A DNA stretch of 64,000 nucleotides, from the NCBI GenBank assembly GCA_025617745.1, contig CM046868.1, forward strand, positions 22,373,608 through 22,437,607, given 5' to 3'. The stretch is from Heliocidaris erythrogramma (taxonomy: Eukaryota; Echinodermata; Echinoidea; Camarodonta; Echinometridae). Shown here piece after piece: positions 62,401-64,000 of the stretch (within the stretch, counting starts at the first letter, position 1; every line of letters begins with the position of its first letter). The position numbers and the translations under genes are program-made. The notes below the pieces were generated by a model that was not told the origin of the DNA, did no database searches, and worked only from the letters and a program-made list of their open reading frames with translations.

Positions 62401-64000
62401 AGGTAAGTTTTAGCAAGGAGGTACTACTACTAGTAACTCCTTGGTTTTAGAAGTTAATTTTTACAGTTTGTCACCTTTTCTTTAGCAGGTATAAAAAAAA
62501 AAAAAGCAGAATTACCACTTTTTCAGGATGTAATTTTACATTCATGTATAAGCAAATCTGCAAATAAGGTATGCCAATTTAGCTGACAAACTGTAAAAAA
62601 GAACTTCTAAAAATTACCCGTAGAATATGGATCCCAGGCCATTTCTTTTTTCAGGTGTCTCTGCCCCCCCTCCAAAAGCCTCTCCATCAATCAAATACTT
62701 TTCTGGGGTTTGCTTTGATTCCTATTTTGTCTATCTGTATTACTTTTTCCAGTTTAACAAAAAATCATTCTCTGCCCTTACATGTACATATTTAATTTAT
62801 ACATGCATGCTCATCACAGTATCCACTCAACGGGGAGGCTACAATACTAGGAAGAAATAGCATCTTATTCTTACCAGCATATACATCAGTGGAATTGCTT
62901 CTCGCAGTATCCAAGTTGGAAGAGTCTCTAGATGTCATTCCATCCACATCCTCTAGCTTTAGGACTTGGTCATCTTGGTCTGGGAAGTTGAGATCCTGCG
63001 TGCTCTTCTCTGGATATTGCTCTTCCAAGAGAATCTTGAAGATATCTAGAACAGACTTGAGACTTCTTGAGTACTGAGTCAGAACAGGTGCCACTTTGGC
63101 ATCGCCAGATATGCCCTTGATCTCTCGTCGCAATCTCCCAAACGCCAGGAGTGCATTCTTATCGTTCTCGATCCTTTCCTTGAGGTTCTGGATCAAGTGC
63201 GGAAGCTGATTGGTCATATTGGACTCGACTGCATTCAACACAGTCTTGTTCTTGAAAAGCCTTTCTTGGATTTCTCCTTCAGTGTATGTCATCAGGACTT
63301 GGTGGTTAGCCGAAGGAAGCAACCGATTTGTGAATGATTTAAGAGTGACTGGTTTCGGATTGGAGAGGCTTAGATGTTCAAGTTGTTGAATGGCTGTTTT
63401 GTACGAAGCAGTGGTCTTTTCAAATTCTAGTTTCAAACCATCATGAAGGTTCATTAGAGATCCTGCAGCTTTTACCAAACTGTGCTCACCTATACCCTGG
63501 AGGGCATTGTCCATCATCTTTTTACGAGCATGTACAACAGAAACTATGTCTGGTTTGACGAAGAGGACAATTTGCAGGATGTTTCGGATGGACCCAGCTG
63601 ATTCATCATTTGCTTGACTGGAGCCAGAGTCGAGCATAGAATCAGCCATGGCCAAGTGTCGAACGATCTGGAACACTGTTGCCTCGATGGCCAGCTTCTC
63701 TTCAGGAAAGTTCTGGGGGTCCAAGACAAACAATTTTGAATACAAGCTCTCTATGGCCACAAGAGAGTCTGGGATATTCTCCACAAACATATAAATAGGC
63801 ATTTCATGCAGGATGGACTTGATCGTCACGTTGTTGAGCTGGTTGATGAGTTGTGAGACATCAATATATTTCTGCTTCTCAAGCAGGAGAACAATCTTGC
63901 GCAGTGCAAAGGCTGGATTAAGGTCCTGAGGGTTTCCTAGGGGGCTGGGTCCTTGGGAAGAGAAGCTTTGGACCCAGGATGAATCCCTCCATGGTCCTGA
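32116..64000 (-). CDS. Spliced gene for a large protein with a Mieap (SPATA18)-like C-terminal domain; 5' end outside window
   Basis: Nine exons join with consistent phase: 64000-62875, 55459-55151, 44118-43984, 42088-42080, 39776-39572, 37889-37773, 37086-36867, 33640-33440 and 32400-32116 (TAA). The visible product is about 868 aa. Residues 1-375 are predominantly helical with no Cys-rich or enzymatic motif and no family I recognise. Residues 376-478 are Pro-rich, then Arg/Ser-rich. Residues 479-594 are basic and Ser-rich. Residues 595-633 form a short coiled coil. Residues 634-868 resemble the Mieap C-terminal domain: a helix ending LAFRTAKNTM, then FIERCVSLAWRLTIQDPPL, then YLWPCVIE and CVYKGVVLT. 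Mieap (SPATA18) acts in mitochondrial quality control in vertebrates and its C-terminal region is reported to bind cardiolipin. The same role here is inference. The introns are loaded with transposons. The start codon and promoter are not in view. Confidence 0.8.
33440..33640 (-). CDS. Exon H: Mieap-like region, middle
   Basis: The acceptor CCTCCCTCTCAG and donor CAG|GTAAGA are both near-consensus. Phase 0 at both ends, 67 codons. It begins LAFRTAKNTMESIQGGVQQL, which I match to the 'AFxxxK' helix of Mieap, then a Gly/Asn-rich loop and KTNGELLQFLRRLGDGYDL. Confidence 0.9.
33977..35600 (-). mobile_element. 5'-truncated CR1/L2-like non-LTR retrotransposon (broken)
   Basis: The minus-strand frame 35598-34576 holds the reverse transcriptase core: GIFLDLSKAFDCIDYTILLH, GVPQGSILGPLLF and LLFADDTNIL with the catalytic Asp pair, then the thumb and the FLGVLIDEKLTW motif. 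A second frame (34667-34353) carries the C-terminal piece HDHNTRNRNKYHLW and WNNLPLEIKSLNSMNTFKRK, so a frameshift near 34600-34660 has broken the frame. The 3' end carries TACAAAATACAAAATA-type and (GAACT)n-type repeats at 33977-34030. There is no endonuclease, so the copy is 5' truncated within the RT. It sits in the intron between exons H and G, same strand as the gene. Confidence 0.9.
35785..36826 (-). mobile_element. MITE copy split by an 807-bp insertion
   Basis: In reverse orientation this matches the MITE at 14566-14789 end to end, once 35921-36727 and one TAA are removed. The outer ends read AGACCGTTTCGGTAATGTA (left) and, on the other strand, AATAGACCGGTTCTGTAATG (right). It lies in intron G-H, its right end about 40 bp from exon G. 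Confidence 0.85.
35921..36727. mobile_element. 807-bp element, TAA target duplication, inserted in the MITE
   Basis: The element begins CAAGAGCCCCAGGGGGCACG and ends GCTCAGGTGAGC. The subterminal motif GCTCACCTGAG (35947) is matched in inverted form by CTCAGGTGAGC at the right end. It is flanked by TAA on both sides (35918-35920 and 36728-36730), while the empty site at 14650 has one copy. A 3-bp TWA duplication is typical of PIF/Harbinger elements (known), so this may be a Harbinger-type MITE. The interior has a duplicated module of about 160 bp (36080-36240 and 36415-36575) and a (GACGACGCAC)-type tract at 36608-36680. No protein is encoded. Confidence 0.8.
36867..37086 (-). CDS. Exon G: start of the Mieap-like C-terminal region
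   Basis: The acceptor CATATTTCAG precedes 37086; the donor GTG|GTAAGA follows 36867, giving phase 0. The peptide includes NIVGDLLYEYDKLYSDDRAK and WVSLNVMSEQKQFEDSDDLK, and ends KVLFSVVV, the start of a hydrophobic helix that exon H completes. The interrupted MITE copy ends only about 40 bases past the donor. Confidence 0.85.
37773..37889 (-). CDS. Exon F: short coiled coil
   Basis: The acceptor ATTTTAG precedes 37889; the donor CAAGA|GTAAAA follows 37773. Length 117 is 1+114+2, in phase with exon E. The peptide has heptad-like hydrophobic spacing (IRMHYQAQTELHKTKEDL, then RLALEKINRLQENERRLNQE). In Mieap proteins coiled coils also precede the C-terminal domain, so the order agrees. Confidence 0.8.
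37890..39571. other. Intron E-F, with a TIR element and an exon-like coiled-coil frame
   Basis: Non-coding AT-rich intron. On the minus strand at 38145-38054 an open frame encodes a Glu/Lys/Arg-rich helix (EEKNEIKSRASIAEREMERQ) after a weak acceptor, but no donor keeps the phase to exon F, so it was not joined. The rightmost part holds the MITE at 39292-39449. Confidence 0.5.
39292..39449. mobile_element. Small TIR element (GGGGCGGATSCAGG ends)
   Basis: The left end GGGGCGGATGCAGGGGGGC and the right end, on the other strand, AAGGGCGGATCCAGGATTTT form inverted repeats. ATATGCA flanks both sides (39285-39291 and 39450-39456), a possible 7-bp target duplication. The similar TAGCCAGGATTT motifs near 23245 suggest relatives. 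Confidence 0.55.
39572..39776 (-). CDS. Exon E: Ser-rich linker leading into a charged helix
   Basis: The acceptor CATGTAG precedes 39776 and the donor ACAA|GTAAGC follows 39572. Length 205 is 2+201+2 in the gene phase. It encodes EKEHKGDSRRSSLSSTSDNH, then RRQARPASLYVTGAVSPQSD, and ends in a charged helical run (ESAKRESVEKERDK) that continues into exon F. Confidence 0.8.
40675..41092. repeat. Palindromic array of 'GGTTCGTAATTCCGAA' units
   Basis: The left half carries repeated AAGGTTCGTAATTCCGAA-type words (with variants such as TTCATAATTCTGAA). From about 40960 the same words run in the inverse sense (TTCGGAATTACGAACC), so the block is a large imperfect palindrome of a 15-16-bp unit, interspersed with ATGAAATAGGG words. 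The 92-codon plus-strand frame over it is a by-product. Confidence 0.85.
42080..42088 (-). CDS. Candidate 9-nt microexon D
   Basis: Between a pyrimidine-rich tract ending AATTAG and a strong donor GTAAGTAA lie nine bases (GGCCTGGAA) that would add three residues (Arg-Pro-Gly with the split codon) without changing frame. Exon C can also splice directly to exon E in frame, so this could be an alternative microexon. The evidence is splice-site quality and phase only. Confidence 0.45.
43172..43735 (+). repeat. 35-bp minisatellite, about 16 copies
   Basis: The unit contains AGAGAAGAGMAACAGAAAT and GTGAATAAGGAGAAA and repeats with a 35-bp period. Because 35 is not a multiple of three, the array reads open in all three minus-strand frames with the same 35-residue Phe/Ser/Leu-rich peptide, which explains the long overlapping frames up to 240 codons. 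It lies in intron C-D, close to exon C. Variants differ mainly at GTGAATA/AAAATA and at AGAGCAAC/AGAGAAAC. Confidence 0.95.
43984..44118 (-). CDS. Exon C: basic Ser/Arg linker
   Basis: The acceptor CCACAG precedes 44118 and the donor CAGA|GTGAGA follows 43984. The length (135) keeps the phase of exon B and requires the next exon to supply two bases. It encodes AIGRRGLEKRGISPMRNGAR then SGSVSPTSYRRHLLGENMPL, with SP sites typical of phosphorylated linkers. It sits only about 250 bp from the 35-bp minisatellite in the next intron. Confidence 0.75.
45229..45282 (+). repeat. Dispersed 'GGATTTATAAAGCACC ... GTGCTTTACAGA' repeat
   Basis: A diverged second copy of the block at 24570-24630. The piggyBac-like element begins at the TTAA immediately after it. 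Confidence 0.6.
45287..45683. mobile_element. piggyBac-like MITE, about 397 bp, TTAA target
   Basis: TTAA flanks both sides (45283-45286 and 45684-45687). The ends are ACCTTTCAAGACA at left and CCCTTTCGAGACA on the other strand at right. A TTAA duplication with CCCTTTC-type ends is characteristic of piggyBac elements (known). Internal inverted segments (CTTCAAATTGGCAACA near 45335 and TGTTGCCAATTTAAGG near 45480) also pair. No transposase. Confidence 0.65.
46714..47091. mobile_element. Tc1/mariner (pogo-type) MITE with nested insertion
   Basis: TA flanks the element (46712-46713 and 47092-47093). The ends are inverted repeats CAGTGGAAACTCAGTATAA on both strands, the CAGT start and TA target being typical of Tigger/pogo-type elements (known). 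A second TIR element occupies 46814-47043. Confidence 0.8.
46814..47043. mobile_element. Nested TIR element, GGGGTGGTATTCTGAGATTT ends
   Basis: Inverted ends GGGGTGGTATTCTGAGATTT on both strands (230 bp), followed inward by matching TATCTTGATTTTAGTGAAA and AATTTTAATTGTCATAACA blocks, making a near-perfect long hairpin. Inserted in the pogo-type MITE, so it is the younger of the two. Target duplication is not clear. Confidence 0.75.
48246..49968 (+). mobile_element. 5'-truncated CR1/Jockey-like non-LTR retrotransposon (nearly intact RT)
   Basis: The frame from 48246 gives ELKSHKAPGLDGILPSVLK, a TAA stop at 48477-48479 in the middle of the usual GE-x-PKDW motif, and then 386 codons of reverse transcriptase (48588-49748). 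Visible motifs are NYRPVSLTSIPCKLLEHII, TDFSKAFDTVPHKRLL, SGVPQGTVLGPLLF, RLFADDCILY and YLGVELNNKLNW. The C-terminal motif YSFLPRTMTEGNLLPPD continues in another frame after an AAAAAGG run near 49708, so there is a second break. The 3' end carries CAGATACAGATACAG at 49951-49965. There is no endonuclease, so the copy is 5' truncated. It is antisense to the host gene. Confidence 0.92.
50200..50933 (-). repeat. Four-unit tandem repeat of about 150-175 bp
   Basis: TGTGTGCC followed by AATTT-motifs, CATTGCTCGAAAAATGAGG and TTGCCATAATATGCC-type blocks recurs near 50303, 50454, 50627 and 50785. The array ends in GACGGACCGCCCGCC and a GTTTGGCAGGGGGTATAAA end. Its layout (tandem units then GACGG tract then hairpin-like GC-rich end) parallels the 10610-11707 repeat, so they may be one superfamily. 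The 65-73-codon minus-strand frames are translations of the repeat. Confidence 0.7.
54640..54789. mobile_element. Fold-back MITE with near-perfect arms
   Basis: The left arm (GGGGAGCGTTTCATCAAGCG and on through TTTTGTCAGTGATTTTTACC) is matched by the right arm over about 40 bases without mismatch. The right arm contains an extra 13-base TTTATGAAACGCT copy. The loop is about 60 bp. No coding capacity. Confidence 0.85.
54828..54860. mobile_element. 33-bp hairpin flanked by a 7-bp direct repeat
   Basis: The arms are CAAGGAGGT and ACCTCCTTG with a 15-base centre including ACTAACTAGG. GTCTGAA flanks both sides (54821-54827 and 54861-54867) exactly. A similar 30-bp hairpin with another 7-bp direct repeat lies at 62414. 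Confidence 0.75.
55151..55459 (-). CDS. Exon B: Pro-rich and Arg/Ser-rich linker
   Basis: The acceptor AAAAG precedes 55459 and the donor CAG|GTAAGA follows 55151. Phase is 2+306+1, which matches exon A. The peptide begins ISDADIPPPPTHTPPPIPSM and passes through TPPTSPPSDTE into the basic stretch QRRRARSRDRSRRKKGTKSR, which could serve as a nuclear-localisation or RNA/phospholipid-binding patch, then a Glu/Ser-rich end. Low complexity suggests a flexible linker. Confidence 0.85.
58385..58740 (+). repeat. Dispersed repeat with two tandem units and (CAAA)n
   Basis: CCAAAATCTAATCGATTC followed by TTTCCTGTCACTATCCGAAC occurs at about 58421 and 58519. It is followed by AATCCGTTCACCCGTTCTC, a (CAAA)n tract (58610-58690) and CCGATTTTATCGTCGTGGGT. 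The CCAAAATCTAATC motif is shared with the 10610-11707 family. Confidence 0.7.
59877..60019. repeat. Fold-back with 37-bp perfect arms shared with 7791
   Basis: Arms 59881-59917 and 59979-60015 are exact inverted copies and extend outward by AATT. The loop is about 61 bp. The arm also occurs once at 7791-7827. A TTAGAATTACTTTA direct repeat lies just outside at about 59834 and 60018. Class unknown. Confidence 0.8.
60859..61829 (-). mobile_element. Internally deleted Tc1/mariner-type transposon
   Basis: The ends are inverted repeats CAGTGTGAGTCAGAAAA (both strands) followed by ATGTTACACTTTTT, flanked by TA on each side (60857-60858 and 61830-61831). On the minus strand 61568-61239 encodes a transposase C-terminus with PPRSSDLTPTDFFVWGF, which carries the last catalytic Asp of the DDD/E triad. 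The first two acidic residues and the helix-turn-helix are missing. At about 970 bp it is shorter than an intact element of this group. Confidence 0.8.
61239..61568 (-). pseudogene. Transposase C-terminal fragment (Tc1/mariner superfamily)
   Basis: The last 110 codons of a transposase: EQLLWNGPPRSSDLTPTDFF then VWGFLKSKVYSSPLADLDDM, RIVREATNLRED, ending in a stop. It lacks the catalytic core, so it cannot be active. The motif 'PDLTPxDFFLWG' is the usual form in this family; here the Pro is replaced by Ser. Confidence 0.8.
62372..62640. mobile_element. Fold-back element carrying a hairpin insertion
   Basis: Arms 62372-62473 and 62584-62640 are inverted copies, sharing GGCCTGGGATCC, ATATTCTAC, GGTAA, TTTTAGAAGTT and TTTACAGTTTGTCA. 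The left arm is longer by exactly the 30-bp hairpin plus one 7-bp duplication (62414-62450) and by an 8-base ATGCATGC insert near 62384. It lies less than 240 bp from exon A. Confidence 0.8.
62414..62443. mobile_element. 30-bp hairpin flanked by a 7-bp direct repeat
   Basis: The arms are CAAGGAG and CTCCTTG with centre GTACTACTACTAGTAA. GTTTTAG flanks both sides (62407-62413 and 62444-62450). The opposite fold-back arm has a single TTTTTAG at the equivalent place and no hairpin, giving a paralogous empty site. Confidence 0.8.
62875..64000 (-). CDS. Exon A of the Mieap-domain gene (partial, continues past window end)
   Basis: The frame is open from the last base of the window through 375 codons to a donor CTG|GTAAGA at 62874, leaving one base for the next exon. 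The peptide has repeated amphipathic helices (for example IVLLLEKQKYIDVSQLINQL, then ALLAFGRLRREIKGI), short acidic loops and a Ser/Asp-rich tail (SRDSSNLDTARSNSTD). There is no signal peptide in view. I do not recognise a family for this part; a helical scaffold or adaptor role is only a guess. Confidence 0.85.

Larger units (their letters stand above)
55460..62874. other. Intron A-B (7.4 kb), repeat-rich
   Basis: A GAATT tandem tract at 55568-55592 next to TTATTGTCCATTCGG looks like a retrotransposon tail. Apart from the annotated 58.4-kb repeat, the 59.9-kb fold-back, the mariner relic and the 62.4-kb fold-back, no exon or gene was recognised. Confidence 0.6.

Overview
This is AT-rich animal genomic DNA. 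The evidence is spliced, intron-rich genes with GT/AG boundaries, 5'-truncated CR1/Jockey-type non-LTR retrotransposons, many small terminal-inverted-repeat (TIR) elements and very frequent TACATGTA-type octamers. The repeat types and a gene ending in a Mieap (SPATA18)-like C-terminal domain fit a marine invertebrate deuterostome, probably an echinoderm. That assignment is inference from style, not a database match.

The main gene lies on the minus strand from beyond base 64000 down to 32116. I could join nine exons whose reading phases all agree: 62875-64000 (open at the window edge), 55151-55459, 43984-44118, a 9-nt microexon at 42080-42088, 39572-39776, 37773-37889, 36867-37086, 33440-33640 and 32116-32400 (with the stop). 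The visible part encodes about 868 residues: a long helical N-terminal region I do not recognise, a proline-rich then Arg/Ser-rich linker, a short coiled coil, and a C-terminal region resembling the Mieap domain. A second minus-strand coding region (19393-20454) encodes an acidic, Ser-rich, probably disordered 353-residue protein, either intronless or a first exon. I found no other convincing protein gene and no rRNA, ordinary tRNA or CRISPR.

The rest is non-coding sequence packed with mobile elements, many nested. From 4.4 to 18 kb there are several TIR elements, a 6-copy tandem family, a 1.1-kb pure-purine GGA array, and a composite element at 14.8-16.8 kb holding an inserted 895-bp element with an exact 8-bp target duplication. 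Next to it is a decayed THAP-domain transposon (17.07-17.98 kb). From 23 to 26 kb there are satellite-like units and a modular repeat. The introns of the main gene carry two CR1-like retrotransposons (33.98-35.60 kb and 48.25-49.97 kb), a MITE interrupted by an 807-bp element whose empty site is preserved at 14.65 kb, a 35-bp minisatellite (43.2-43.7 kb), piggyBac-like and Tc1/mariner-like MITEs, fold-back elements, and an internally deleted mariner-type transposon (60.86-61.83 kb).

The most unusual observation is a pair of very small hairpins (33 bp at 54828 and 30 bp at 62414) that share the arm CAAGGAG/CTCCTTG. Each is flanked by its own perfect 7-bp direct repeat, as if a hairpin of about 30 bp were itself a mobile unit. 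For one of them the opposite arm of a fold-back element supplies a paralogous empty site. The second is an exact filled/empty pair for the 807-bp element (TAA target duplication).
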